From the NCBI GenBank assembly GCA_001314705.1, contig LJSU01000032.1:1-64000 (forward strand): DNA of 64,000 nucleotides. The letters are read 5' to 3'. The notes beneath the pieces are model-generated. The model saw nothing but the letters and a program-made list of their open reading frames with translations, was not told the DNA's origin and did no database searches. The DNA comes from Rhodobacteraceae bacterium HLUCCO07 (GTDB taxonomy: Bacteria; Pseudomonadota; Alphaproteobacteria; Rhodobacterales; Rhodobacteraceae). The stretch's first letter is position 1. Every line of letters begins with the position of its first letter. Of this stretch, positions 51,186 to 60,188 are shown one piece after another. A program made the position numbers and the translations under genes.

Positions 51186-52265
51186 ATGGCCCGCGTCGAA
51201 CTCAAGCAAATCACCAAGTCCTTTGGTATCCTGAAGGCGGTGCATGAATCCGATGTGGTGTTCGAGGAGGGAACATTCACCACGCTGCTGGGTCCGTCAG
51301 GATGTGGCAAGACGACGATCCTGCGCATGATCTCCGGGTTGGAGAGACCCACCGGCGGGGACATCCTGATCGGGGGCAAGAGGATCAACGATGTGCCGAT
51401 CCACAAGCGCAACCTGGGGCTGGTGTTCCAGAACTACGCCCTGTTTCCGCACCGTACCATCGCCGAGAATATCGCCTTCGGCCTCAAATACCGGGGTGTG
51501 AGCAAGACAGACGCGGCGCAAAAGGTGCGCGAGGCGCTCGATATCGTGCGGCTGCCGGGGGTCGAGGATCGGTATCCCAGCCAGTTATCGGGAGGCCAGC
51601 AACAGCGGATCGCCATGGCGCGTGCGATCGTGATCGAGCCGGATGTGCTGTTGCTTGACGAGCCGTTGTCGGCGCTGGATGCGAACCTGCGCGAAGAGAT
51701 GCGGGTGGAACTCAAGGCCATTCAGCACCGGGTCGGGGTGACGACGATCTTTGTCACGCATGACCAGTCCGAGGCGCTGGCCATGTCCGACAGAATCATC
51801 GTGATGAGCGATGGCCGGGTCGAACAGGTTGGCGCACCCGCAGAGGTCTACAATAACCCGGCGAGCGTGTTCGTGGCCAACTTCCTTGGCGCGTCCAATA
51901 TCGTGGATGTCGATGTGAAGGGGCGCGGTGCGGATGATGTGACGCTCGAGGTGCCGCATTTCGGGGCGGTCACTCTGCGGGCGAGCCGTGCCACCAATCT
52001 GGGCGATGCGTCAAAAGGCAAGCTGATCATGCGGGCGGAGAAGCTGCACCTTGCCGAAGGGGCGGCCCCCGAAGGCACGGTTTCGACGCGCGGCGTGGTC
52101 GAGGCGGTTGATTATCAGGGCCAGCTGGCGCGTTACTTCGTGCGGATTGGCGAGACCCAGCTCCAGGCGATGAACATGATTGATCGGGTGCCCTTTGCCG
52201 AAGGGGACGAGGTGTCGGTGGTTCTGAACCCTGACGATTGCAGTGTATTGGCGAACGAGGCGTGA
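51186..52265 (+). CDS. ABC transporter ATP-binding protein (PotA-like)
   Basis: 359 residues. Walker A GPSGCGKT (36-43), signature LSGGQ (134-138), Walker B VLLLDE (154-159), with a C-terminal TOBE-like domain (about 270-359). It is the energising subunit of the preceding permease/receptor genes. The stop is immediately followed by the aminotransferase ATG, indicating tight coupling of uptake and catabolism. Confidence 0.94.
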   Translation: MARVELKQITKSFGILKAVHESDVVFEEGTFTTLLGPSGCGKTTILRMISGLERPTGGDILIGGKRINDVPIHKRNLGLVFQNYALFPHRTIAENIAFGLKYRGVSKTDAAQKVREALDIVRLPGVEDRYPSQLSGGQQQRIAMARAIVIEPDVLLLDEPLSALDANLREEMRVELKAIQHRVGVTTIFVTHDQSEALAMSDRIIVMSDGRVEQVGAPAEVYNNPASVFVANFLGASNIVDVDVKGRGADDVTLEVPHFGAVTLRASRATNLGDASKGKLIMRAEKLHLAEGAAPEGTVSTRGVVEAVDYQGQLARYFVRIGETQLQAMNMIDRVPFAEGDEVSVVLNPDDCSVLANEA

Positions 52266-53606
52266 ATGAGCCATCTATTCTATCAAAGCCGCCTGGCGCG
52301 GCCGGAACTCGACCGTGCCGAGGGCATCTACATGTGGGACAAGGCCGGCAAACGCTATCTTGACGGCTCGAGCGGCGCGATGGTGAGCAATATCGGCCAT
52401 TCCAACCCGGCCGTTCTGACGGCGATGCGTGCGCAGATGGAGAAATCGACCTTCGGCTATAGGCTGCATTTCCAGACCGAAGCCTCCGAGGCGCTGGCGG
52501 CACGGACGGCCGAACTGTCGCCGCCGGGCCTCAACAAGGTGTTTTTCGTCTCGGGCGGGTCCGAGGCAGTGGAAAGCACGATCAAGCTTGCGCGGCAATA
52601 CGCGATCGCGAAGGGCGAGGCGCAGCGGTTCAAGGTTATTTCGAGGATGCCGTCCTATCACGGGGCGACGCTGGGCGCGCTGGCGGTGACCGGATATGCG
52701 CCGATGAGCGCGCCCTTTGACCCGATGCTGATGCGGATGCCGAAGATTCCCGCGCCGCGCGCTTATCTCGACGGTCTTGATATGGAGGACGTGGCGACGG
52801 GCCACCATTATGCCGACATGCTGGAGCAGAAGATTCGCGACGAGGGGCCGGAAACGGTGCTGGCCTTCATCGTCGAGCCGGTGGGCGGGGCATCAACCGG
52901 GGCCTTGGTGCCGCCAGAGGGCTACATGCAGCGCATTCGCGGGATATGTGACCGCTACGGCGTGCTGCTGATCCATGACGAGGTGATGTCGGGCGGCGGG
53001 CGCACGGGCAAGTTCTGGGGCGCCGAGCATTGGCAGACGGTGCCGGATATCATCTGCATTTCCAAGGGGTTCGGCGGTGGTTACGTGCCGCTGGGCGCGA
53101 TGATTGCGCGCGAGGACATCGTCGAGGCGCTGCTCGACAAGGGTGGGTTCGTGCATGGGCATACCTATGCGGGCAACCCGCTGGCCTGTGCAGCCGGTGT
53201 CGCGGTCCTCGATGAGATCGCGCGCCAAGACATGATTGGCAATGCCGAGCGGATGGGTGCACGGCTCAAGTCGCGGCTCGAGGCGCTGATGCAGCGGTTC
53301 CCGTTCATAGGTGATGTGCGTGGCAAGGGGCTATTGCTCGCCTTCGAACTGGTCAGCGACCGCGAGAGCATGACGCCACTGCCCAAGGATCTGAACGCGC
53401 ATTCCCGGCTGGTCGATATAGCCTATGACAAGGGTCTGATCATCTATTCGCGGCGTACACGCGGCGGGCTCGAAGGCGATCACTTCCTGGTCTGCCCGCC
53501 GATGATCGTGGGCGACGAGGGGATCGACGAGATCATCGAGGGACTGAGCGGGGCGCTCGAGCATTTCGCGGCCGAGGTCGGGCTTGAGACCGGACGCGCG
53601 GCGTGA
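52266..53606 (+). CDS. Class III aminotransferase
   Basis: 446 residues, PLP-dependent fold type I. The catalytic Lys is in IICISKGFGGGYVPLGA (Lys 267), with VSGGSEAVESTIKLARQY (phosphate loop) and IHDEVMSGGGRTG (PLP-ring Asp) present. The group includes omega- and beta-amino acid transaminases. Encoded directly after the transporter ATPase, it probably deaminates the imported compound. A four-base GTGA overlap joins it to the GNAT gene. Confidence 0.9.
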   Translation: MSHLFYQSRLARPELDRAEGIYMWDKAGKRYLDGSSGAMVSNIGHSNPAVLTAMRAQMEKSTFGYRLHFQTEASEALAARTAELSPPGLNKVFFVSGGSEAVESTIKLARQYAIAKGEAQRFKVISRMPSYHGATLGALAVTGYAPMSAPFDPMLMRMPKIPAPRAYLDGLDMEDVATGHHYADMLEQKIRDEGPETVLAFIVEPVGGASTGALVPPEGYMQRIRGICDRYGVLLIHDEVMSGGGRTGKFWGAEHWQTVPDIICISKGFGGGYVPLGAMIAREDIVEALLDKGGFVHGHTYAGNPLACAAGVAVLDEIARQDMIGNAERMGARLKSRLEALMQRFPFIGDVRGKGLLLAFELVSDRESMTPLPKDLNAHSRLVDIAYDKGLIIYSRRTRGGLEGDHFLVCPPMIVGDEGIDEIIEGLSGALEHFAAEVGLETGRAA

Positions 53607-54097
53607 GCGAGGTGCGGATACGTCCGGCGACCGAGGAGGACGTCGATACGATGGACGCGATGTTGCGGGCCTTGTCCGAGCACTTGGGCGATCATGACCT
53701 TCATACAGGCAATGCCGATGGGCTGCGCCGCAATGGTCCATGGGGTGCGGGGTTCTTCGAGGCATTGATTGCCGAGTCCCGGGCCGATGCCTGCGGGATG
53801 TGTCTCTATTTCCGGCATTTCTCGACCTTGCGGGGTGAGCCGGGGGTTTATGTGCAGGATCTCTGGATTGCGCCGGAACAGCGTGGAAGCGGGCTGGGCC
53901 GCCGGTTGCTGGCTGCCGTGGCACGGGAGGCGGCAGCGCGCTGGGGGGCGGCTTATTTGGCGCTGACCGCGGCTCGCGACAATGGCGGCGCGGTGCGATT
54001 CTATGACCGGCTGGGGTTCGAGAGCTTTGCGAATGACCTGCCGATGGCGCTGGCGGGTGTGCGGTTTACCCGTCTGGCACGCGAGGGGGAAACATGA
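53603..54097 (+). CDS. GNAT-family N-acetyltransferase
   Basis: 164 residues, with GTG 53603 as start. The acetyl-CoA pyrophosphate loop is visible in VQDLWIAPEQRGSGLGRRLLAAV (Q/RxxGxG/A), and ALTAARDNGGAVRFYDRLGFE follows. The acceptor is unknown; in this operon it may acetylate the amino substrate or an intermediate, or an enzyme. Confidence 0.85.
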   Translation: MSEVRIRPATEEDVDTMDAMLRALSEHLGDHDLHTGNADGLRRNGPWGAGFFEALIAESRADACGMCLYFRHFSTLRGEPGVYVQDLWIAPEQRGSGLGRRLLAAVAREAAARWGAAYLALTAARDNGGAVRFYDRLGFESFANDLPMALAGVRFTRLAREGET

Positions 54098-54789
54098 AGC
54101 TGGCCGACAAGAGCTGTGCGTTGGAAGAGGCGGTGTCGCGGATCGGCGTGGGCGCCACGGTGATGCTGAGCGGGTTCGGCGTGCCAGGTACGCCTTTCGC
54201 GCTCATACGTGAATTGGTGCGACAGGGGCCGAAGAATCTCACCATCATCAAGAACGACGCCAACGAGAAGGGCATGGGGGTCGATCACTTGCTGGCGGCG
54301 GGGATGGTGAAAAAGCTGATCGTGACGCATATCGGGCTCAACGCGCGGGCGATGGCGATGATGAACGCTGGCGATATCGAGGTCGAGTTCTGTGCGCAAG
54401 GCATGCTCGCCGAGCGGGTGCGCGCGGGCGGCGCCGGGCTTATGGGTTTCGTGACGGATATCGGGCTGGGGACCGAGTTGGCCGAGGGCAAGACGAGGGT
54501 TGAGCTTGGCGGGCGCGAGGGGGTTCTGGAATCCGCGTTGCGCGCCGACGTGGCGCTGATCCATGCGGCGCGCGCCGACACGTTCGGCAACCTGTGCTAT
54601 GCGGCGGCGGCGCGGAATTTCAGCCCACTGATGGCGATGGCCGCCGACCGGGTGGTCGCCGAGGCCGAAGTGGTGGTGGCGCCCGGCGGCATCGTGCCAG
54701 AGGAGGTGCACACACCAGGGCCGTTCGTGGATCACGTGGTGCCGCTGGGCGCATTGGGCGAGGAGTATGGCGTTGTCAGACGTGCGTGA
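54094..54789 (+). CDS. 3-oxoacid CoA-transferase family, subunit A
   Basis: 231 residues of the family I CoA-transferase alpha subunit: GATVMLSGFGVPGTPFALIRELV near the N-terminus and GLMGFVTDIGLGTELAEGK in the middle. It starts inside the preceding gene (ATGA) and overlaps the B subunit by 23 bases. Family I subunits assemble as A2B2 and move CoA between succinate or acetate and a 3-oxo or short-chain acid. Confidence 0.9.
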   Translation: MKLADKSCALEEAVSRIGVGATVMLSGFGVPGTPFALIRELVRQGPKNLTIIKNDANEKGMGVDHLLAAGMVKKLIVTHIGLNARAMAMMNAGDIEVEFCAQGMLAERVRAGGAGLMGFVTDIGLGTELAEGKTRVELGGREGVLESALRADVALIHAARADTFGNLCYAAAARNFSPLMAMAADRVVAEAEVVVAPGGIVPEEVHTPGPFVDHVVPLGALGEEYGVVRRA

Positions 54790-55426
54790 CAGGATGGTGG
54801 CCCGCGCGGCACGCGAGATCGCGCGGGGCATGGTCGTCAATCTCGGCATCGGGTTGCCGACGCGGGTGATCGACCATCTGGCGGCGGATTTCCCGGTCTG
54901 CCTGCATACCGAGAACGGGCTTTCCGGGATCGGCCCGACATTGCCGTATGAGCAGGCCGACCGGAACCTGATCGACGCGGGCGGCGCCTATGTCTCGACC
55001 ATTCCGGGCAGCGCCTTCTTCGACAGTGCGGTGAGTTTCGCGCTGGTGCGAAGCGGGCGGCTGGATCTCACGATGCTGGGCGCCTTCGAGGTGGCGCAGA
55101 ACGGCGACCTGGCCAACTGGAAGATCCCGGGCAAGTTCTCGCCCGGGGCGGGCGGGGGCATCGAACTGGCGCAGAAGGCGCGGCGGGTGGTGGTCCTGAC
55201 CACGCATGTGGATCGCAAGGGCAACCCCAAGCTGCTGGAGCAATGCAGTCTTCCGTTGACCGCAACTGCCTGTGTGAACCGGGTGTTCACGGACATGGCG
55301 GTGGTCGATGTGGCAGAGGGGCGCTTTCACCTGCGCGAGATCGCCGAGGGGCTGAGCGTGGCGGATGTTGTCAAGGCGACGGGGGCCGGGCTGATTGTCC
55401 CAGAGGGGGAGTTGCCGCGGTTCTGA
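54767..55426 (+). CDS. 3-oxoacid CoA-transferase family, subunit B
   Basis: 219 residues. The catalytic glutamate motif of beta subunits appears as CLHTENGLSGIGP (usual SENGxxGxG). MVVNLGIGLPTRVIDHL and GGIELAQKARRVVVLTTH are typical. With subunit A it would activate the product of the aminotransferase step. ATG 54767 is used; ATG 54794 is an alternative. It is the last gene of the operon and ends at a hairpin shared with ectR. Confidence 0.9.
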   Translation: MALSDVRDRMVARAAREIARGMVVNLGIGLPTRVIDHLAADFPVCLHTENGLSGIGPTLPYEQADRNLIDAGGAYVSTIPGSAFFDSAVSFALVRSGRLDLTMLGAFEVAQNGDLANWKIPGKFSPGAGGGIELAQKARRVVVLTTHVDRKGNPKLLEQCSLPLTATACVNRVFTDMAVVDVAEGRFHLREIAEGLSVADVVKATGAGLIVPEGELPRF

Positions 55427-55429
55427 GCC

Positions 55430-55454
55430 GACGATCTTTCGCGAGAAGATCGTC
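55430..55454. terminator. Convergent terminator hairpin
   Basis: GACGATCTT-T-C (55430-55440), loop GCGA (55441-55444), GAAGATCGTC (55445-55454): 10 bp with one bulged T. It occupies almost the whole 30-bp gap between the CoA-transferase stop and the MarR-type gene stop, so it serves both directions. Confidence 0.7.
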
Positions 55455-55456
55455 AG

Positions 55457-55933
55457 TCAGGTGCCGGAACGAATGTCGCGGGAATCGAGCACGGGCGAGG
55501 CGTCGAGATCCTCCGCGTCGAGCATCGTGGCCACCCGTTCGAGCGAGGAGACGATCATCGCCTGTTCCCAATCTTCAAGCGACTGGAACTTGCGCACATA
55601 GCGCTGTTGCAGTGCATCCGGCGCGTCGGCGATGGTTTCGCGCCCCTTGTCGGTGATGCAGATATTGATCTGGCGGCGGTCGGTCTGCGATTTCTCGCGC
55701 ACCACAACGCCCTTGGCCACGAGCTTGTCGACCAGCGAGGTCACGGTCGCCTGCGAGACGCGCATGCGCTGGGCGATCGCGGTGGCGGTGGCATCACCCT
55801 TTTCCGCAACCAGTTGCAGCACCCGGAACTGGGCGGCGGTGAGGCCGGCGGATTGTGCAAGGTCACGCCCGTAAAGATCGGTTGCGCGCAGGATGCGGCG
55901 CAACGCGACAAGACTCGAGTCGATGCGGTCCAT
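55457..55933 (-). CDS. ectR: MarR-family regulator of ectoine synthesis (EctR-type)
   Basis: 158 residues, winged HTH (about 30-115; GLTAAQFRVLQLVAEKGDATATAIAQRMRVSQATVTSLVDKLVAKGVVVREKSQTDRRQI). It is divergent from ectA, as in EctR1-controlled ect operons. ATG 55933 is preferred to 56014 because the longer start would lie in the AT-rich promoter region. The expected role is repression of ectABC at low salinity; this is inferred from position. Confidence 0.85.
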   Translation of the reverse strand: MDRIDSSLVALRRILRATDLYGRDLAQSAGLTAAQFRVLQLVAEKGDATATAIAQRMRVSQATVTSLVDKLVAKGVVVREKSQTDRRQINICITDKGRETIADAPDALQQRYVRKFQSLEDWEQAMIVSSLERVATMLDAEDLDASPVLDSRDIRSGT

Positions 55934-56166
55934 GGTCTTCCCCTTGCGGTGAAACGCGAGAATGTTGGCAGATGGAAAGTTCAAGTTCAATCGCCTCCTG
56001 TAATAATTATGCAAAGGACAATCTAAGCAATTTATGCAGAATTTTCAAAGGAAATCGGCCTGATCGATCTAAAATTGACTGTACTTGCCGAAAAAATGCT
56101 TTGATACTTGAAATAAACTCCAGAACTTGTTACTTAGCTTTCCAAAGCAATAGGAGGCCCATTCAG
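55934..56166. promoter_or_regulatory. AT-rich divergent ectR/ectABC control region
   Basis: 233 bp between ectR and ectA, markedly richer in A+T than any neighbouring gene, with repeats of TTATGCA (in AATTATGCAAAG and AATTTATGCAGA) and CTTGA/ACTTG-type words. A possible -35 TTGACT lies at 56075-56080, but no convincing -10 at standard spacing is evident. AGGAGG at 56152-56157 is the ectA ribosome-binding site. It is the likely site of salt-dependent control. Confidence 0.65.
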
Positions 56167-56703
56167 ATGACCCATGCAGTTGAGCAGCTCAGGAAGAAGG
56201 CACAGCCGGTTCTGCGCAAGCCCGAGGCCGCGGATGGCGCGGCTATCTGGGAACTTGTGCGCGCCTGCAAGCCGCTCGATGAGAACTCGATGTATTGCAA
56301 CCTGCTTCAGGCGGATCATTTCCGCGACACCTGTGTGGTCGCGGAGATCGATGGCGAGATCATGGGGTGGGTCTCGGGCTATGTGCTGCCCTATGATGCC
56401 GAGACCTTCTTTGTCTGGCAGGTCGCCGTGTCATCCAAGGCGCGTGGCATGGGACTTGGCACCCTGATGCTCGATCACCTGATCGGTCGCGACGAATGCG
56501 ACGGGGTGAACCGGCTCCAGACCACGATCACCGCAGACAACGAGGCAAGCTGGGCGCTGTTCCGCAAGTTCTCGGACCTGCGCGACGGCACGATCGACGC
56601 CCAGGCCCATTTCACCCAGTCGCTGCATTTCCGCGGGCGCCACGAGACCGAACACATGGTCACTATCGCGCTGGAACGCGAGACGCTGCGCAAGGCGGCC
56701 TGA
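56167..56703 (+). CDS. ectA: L-2,4-diaminobutyrate acetyltransferase
   Basis: 178 residues, GNAT fold. Family features are AIWELVRACKPLDENSMYCNLLQADHFRDTCVVAE and FVWQVAVSSKARGMGLGTLML (acetyl-CoA loop). It acetylates 2,4-diaminobutyrate at N-gamma, the second ectoine step. ATG 56167 has AGGAGG nine bases upstream. First gene of ectABC-ask. Confidence 0.97.
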   Translation: MTHAVEQLRKKAQPVLRKPEAADGAAIWELVRACKPLDENSMYCNLLQADHFRDTCVVAEIDGEIMGWVSGYVLPYDAETFFVWQVAVSSKARGMGLGTLMLDHLIGRDECDGVNRLQTTITADNEASWALFRKFSDLRDGTIDAQAHFTQSLHFRGRHETEHMVTIALERETLRKAA

Positions 56704-56765
56704 AAGGCTCCCGAACGCCAGCCGCGACAAACAACGAAATCAAAGCAATCCCAAAAGGATACACA

Positions 56766-58052
56766 ATGACTGACAAGTCATCCAAAATTTCTGTCTTCGA
56801 GCGACGCGAATCCGAAGTGCGCTCGTATTGCCGTGGCTTCGACACGGTGTTCACAAGCGCGCAGGGATCGGAAATGACCGATGCCGAAGGGCGCAGCTAT
56901 ATCGACTTTCTGGCGGGGTGCTCCTCGCTCAACTACGGACACAACGACCCGGACATGAAGAACGCGCTGGTCGAGCATGTCATGAGTGACGGGCTTTCCC
57001 ATGCGCTGGACCTGCATACCGACGTCAAGGCGGATTTCCTCGAAAGTTTCGAGAAGCATATCCTGCAACCGCGCGGAATGGATCACCGCGTTATGTTCAC
57101 CGGTCCGACCGGCGCCAACGCGGTCGAAGCGGCGATGAAGCTGGCGCGCAAGGTGACCGGGCGCACGAATGTCATCGCCTTTACCAACGGGTTTCACGGT
57201 GTGACGATGGGCGCGCTGGCCGCAACCGGTAACAGCTATCACCGGGGTGGTGCGGGCATGACGCTCAACGGTGTCACGCGGATGCCGTTCGATGAGTACA
57301 TGGGTCCGGATTTCGACACGGCCGAGTTGCTGGAGAAGATGTTGTCCGACCGCTCGTCCGGCATGGATGCGCCTGCCGCGATCATGCTGGAAACCGTTCA
57401 GGGCGAAGGCGGGCTCAATGCCGCGCGGCCCGAATGGGTCAAGCGGGTGGCCGAATTGGCCCACGAACATGGCGCTCTGTTGATCGTCGACGATATCCAG
57501 GCTGGATGTGGCCGGACGGGCACTTTCTTTTCCTTCGAGAAGATGGGGATCGAGCCTGACATCGTTACCATGGCGAAATCGGTCTCGGGTTTCGGCCTGC
57601 CGATGGCCCTCGTGCTGGTGCGTCCCGAACATGACGTGTTCGGCCCGGCCGAGCATAACGGCACCTTCCGCGGCAATACCCATGCCTTTGTCACCGCAAA
57701 GGTGGCGATCGAGAAGTTCTGGAAGGACGACGCGTTCGAAAAGGAACTTGCCGTGAAGGCGGACGTGATCGCCGAGGGGCTGGCAAGTCTTGCGCTGATG
57801 GTCGAGGGCTCGAACATGAAAGGCCGGGGGCTGATGCGTGGCGTGGATGTCGGATCGGGTGAACTCGCCGGCGAGATTTGCGCGCGCGCCTTCAAGAAGG
57901 GCCTTGTGATCGAGACATCGGGCCCCGAAGATGAGGTGGTCAAGATCCTGGCGCCGCTGACAACGTCCGAAGAAACGCTGCGCAAAGGGCTGAGCATTCT
58001 GCTTGATGCTGCGCGCGAGGTTCTCGACACAACCAAGATGGCAGCGGAGTAA
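56766..58052 (+). CDS. ectB: Diaminobutyrate-2-oxoglutarate transaminase
   Basis: 428 residues, class III aminotransferase: [50 protein letters not shown] and the PLP-Lys in [13 protein letters not shown]. It makes 2,4-diaminobutyrate from aspartate semialdehyde and glutamate, the first ectoine-specific step. It lies 62 bp after ectA with AAAGGAT before the ATG. Confidence 0.97.
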   Translation: MTDKSSKISVFERRESEVRSYCRGFDTVFTSAQGSEMTDAEGRSYIDFLAGCSSLNYGHNDPDMKNALVEHVMSDGLSHALDLHTDVKADFLESFEKHILQPRGMDHRVMFTGPTGANAVEAAMKLARKVTGRTNVIAFTNGFHGVTMGALAATGNSYHRGGAGMTLNGVTRMPFDEYMGPDFDTAELLEKMLSDRSSGMDAPAAIMLETVQGEGGLNAARPEWVKRVAELAHEHGALLIVDDIQAGCGRTGTFFSFEKMGIEPDIVTMAKSVSGFGLPMALVLVRPEHDVFGPAEHNGTFRGNTHAFVTAKVAIEKFWKDDAFEKELAVKADVIAEGLASLALMVEGSNMKGRGLMRGVDVGSGELAGEICARAFKKGLVIETSGPEDEVVKILAPLTTSEETLRKGLSILLDAAREVLDTTKMAAE

Positions 58053-58056
58053 TCCA

Positions 58057-58449
58057 ATGATCGTGAGAGATTTCAACAAGATCGTCGAGAACGAGCGCGA
58101 CCGTGTCGTGGCAGACGCGCAATGGACCAGCGTTCGGATGCTTCTGGCCGATGACGGGATGGGGTTCTCGTTCCACATCACCTTTCTCGAAGAGGGATCG
58201 GAGCATGAGTTCGAATACAAGAACCACTTCGAGAGCGTCTATTGCATGAAAGGCAAAGGGTCGATCACCGACATTGCCACCGGCGAGACACACGAGATTC
58301 ATCCCGGGGTGATGTACGCGCTCAACAAGCATGACCGCCACATCCTGCGAGCCGAGGAAGAACTCGTGATGGCGTGCTGCTTCAATCCGCCGGTGACCGG
58401 CAACGAAGTGCACCAGGCCGACGGCTCCTACGCGCTAGAAACCAGTTGA
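58057..58449 (+). CDS. ectC: Ectoine synthase
   Basis: 130 residues, cupin fold: [18 protein letters not shown] start, [26 protein letters not shown] and [19 protein letters not shown] with metal-ligand residues of the family. It cyclises N-gamma-acetyl-diaminobutyrate to ectoine. It begins four bases after ectB. No ectD (ectoine hydroxylase) is found in the window. Confidence 0.97.
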   Translation: MIVRDFNKIVENERDRVVADAQWTSVRMLLADDGMGFSFHITFLEEGSEHEFEYKNHFESVYCMKGKGSITDIATGETHEIHPGVMYALNKHDRHILRAEEELVMACCFNPPVTGNEVHQADGSYALETS

Positions 58450-58486
58450 AAGAGGGGCCCGGGGCGATACCTCCGGGCCGGAAAGA

Positions 58487-59923
58487 ATGACACTCCAGAA
58501 ACACACCGTCGAGAAGATCGGTGGCACGTCGATGTCGCGGCTTGATGAGTTGCGCGACACGCTTCTGATCGGCAACCGCGAAGGGGCCGAGCTTTACAAC
58601 CGGGTATTCGTCGTTTCGGCCTTTGGCGGGATCACTGACCTGCTGCTCGAGCACAAGAAGACCGGCGAGGCCGGCGTTTACGAGCTTTTCGCCAATGATG
58701 AAAGCGCGCACGGTTGGCATGACGCGCTGACCCGGGTCAGCGAGGAGATGGTCGCCGCGCATGAGGCTGTGCTTGACCAACCTGGTGATCGTACGCAAGC
58801 GAGCGAGTTCGTGCGCGAGCGGATCGAGGGCGCGCGTTCCTGCCTGATCGACTTGCAAAGGCTATGCTCCTATGGCCATTTCCGCCTGTCTGATCACATG
58901 GCGGTCACGCGCGAATTGCTGGCCGGGCTGGGCGAGGCGCATTCGGCCTTCGTGGCTGCGCTGACATTGCAGCGCGCCGGTGTCAACGCGCGCTTTGTCG
59001 ATCTGTCGGGCTGGCGAGACGAGAATGAATACACGCTCGAAGAACGGATCGCGGCGGGGTTCGCGGATGTGGATATGGCCAGCGAATTGCCGATCGTTAC
59101 CGGCTATGCCCAGTGCAGCGAGGGTTTGATGCGTGAATATGACCGCGGCTATTCCGAGGTTACGTTCTCGAACATCGCCGCGCAGACCGAAGCCGCCGAG
59201 GCGATCATTCACAAGGAATTTCACCTCAGTTCGACCGACCCCAAGCTGGTCGGCGAGGATGCGGTGCGCAAGCTCGGGCACACCAACTATGACGTGGCCG
59301 ATCAGCTTTCCAATCTCGGGATGGAGGCAATCCATCCCAATGCGGCCAAGATCCTGCGCAGGGCGGGGATCCCGCTGCGCGTAACCAATGCGTTCGACCC
59401 CGACGATCCTGGCACCTTGATTGACGAGGAGCCCGCTGAAAACGCAGCAGTCGAGATCGTGACCGGGCTGCCGGTGACGGCGCTGGAGCTCTTTGAACAG
59501 GACATGGTTGGCGTCAAAGGGTATGATTCCAAGGTGCTCGAGGTTCTGGCGCGGCACAAGGTGCGGATCGTGTCGAAGGCGACTAATGCCAATACGATTA
59601 CCCACTATCTCGATGCGTCGCGCAAGGCGCTGCGCCGGGTCGAGCGCGATCTGACTGCGCATTTCCCCAATGCCGAGCTGCGGCTCACGCGGCTTGCATT
59701 GGTTGCGGTGATCGGGCGCAGTCTAGAAGGTTTGCACAGTGTCGAGCGTGGTCTCGCCGCGCTGCGCGAGGGTGATGTCGGGGTGCGCGCGGTTCAGCAT
59801 GTTCCCGGTAGCGTCGACGTACAGTTTGTCGTGCCCGAGGATGCCTGTGACACCGCGATCAAATTGCTGCACGGCGCCTTTGTCGAGGCGCCGGAACGCA
59901 AAGCTCCTCAATTGGCCGCGTAA
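58487..59923 (+). CDS. ask: Aspartate kinase specialised for ectoine (Ask_Ect)
   Basis: 478 residues. The N-terminal kinase domain starts KHTVEKIGGTSMSR and contains FVVSAFGGITDLLLEHKK, and tandem ACT regulatory domains follow near the C-terminus (VGVKGYDSKVLEVLARHKVRIVSKATNAN; LALVAVIGRSLEGLHSVERG). Association with ectABC and the DxxD-poor ACT region mark the Ask_Ect branch, which supplies aspartyl phosphate to ectoine synthesis without normal feedback. It ends at a clear terminator. Confidence 0.93.
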   Translation: MTLQKHTVEKIGGTSMSRLDELRDTLLIGNREGAELYNRVFVVSAFGGITDLLLEHKKTGEAGVYELFANDESAHGWHDALTRVSEEMVAAHEAVLDQPGDRTQASEFVRERIEGARSCLIDLQRLCSYGHFRLSDHMAVTRELLAGLGEAHSAFVAALTLQRAGVNARFVDLSGWRDENEYTLEERIAAGFADVDMASELPIVTGYAQCSEGLMREYDRGYSEVTFSNIAAQTEAAEAIIHKEFHLSSTDPKLVGEDAVRKLGHTNYDVADQLSNLGMEAIHPNAAKILRRAGIPLRVTNAFDPDDPGTLIDEEPAENAAVEIVTGLPVTALELFEQDMVGVKGYDSKVLEVLARHKVRIVSKATNANTITHYLDASRKALRRVERDLTAHFPNAELRLTRLALVAVIGRSLEGLHSVERGLAALREGDVGVRAVQHVPGSVDVQFVVPEDACDTAIKLLHGAFVEAPERKAPQLAA

Positions 59924-59979
59924 CGAACGACATGTTGTGCCCGCCCTCATCGTGGGCTGTTCACGGAAATGATCAGTAG

Positions 59980-60008
59980 AGCCGGGTGTCCTGTGCACCC
60001 GGCTTTTT
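59980..60008 (+). terminator. Rho-independent terminator of ectABC-ask
   Basis: AGCCGGGTG (59980-59988) and CACCCGGCT (59996-60004) form a perfect 9-bp stem with a 7-nt loop, followed by TTTTT. It lies 57 bases after the ask stop. Confidence 0.9.
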
Positions 60009-60188
60009 CATGTTCTTGGGCGACTGAACGCGGTGGGGGTTGTGTGATCCGATCTTGTGCCTGCACCGTAATCGGCTTGTGAACACCAGTTCGTGAGGGG
60101 TACGGTTGGTGTTGTAATATGCCGTATTCGCCCCTTAAGGTTGGGGCGCGCGCGCTTTCGCGCCGGGATCAGGAGTCGGAAAGCCCGC

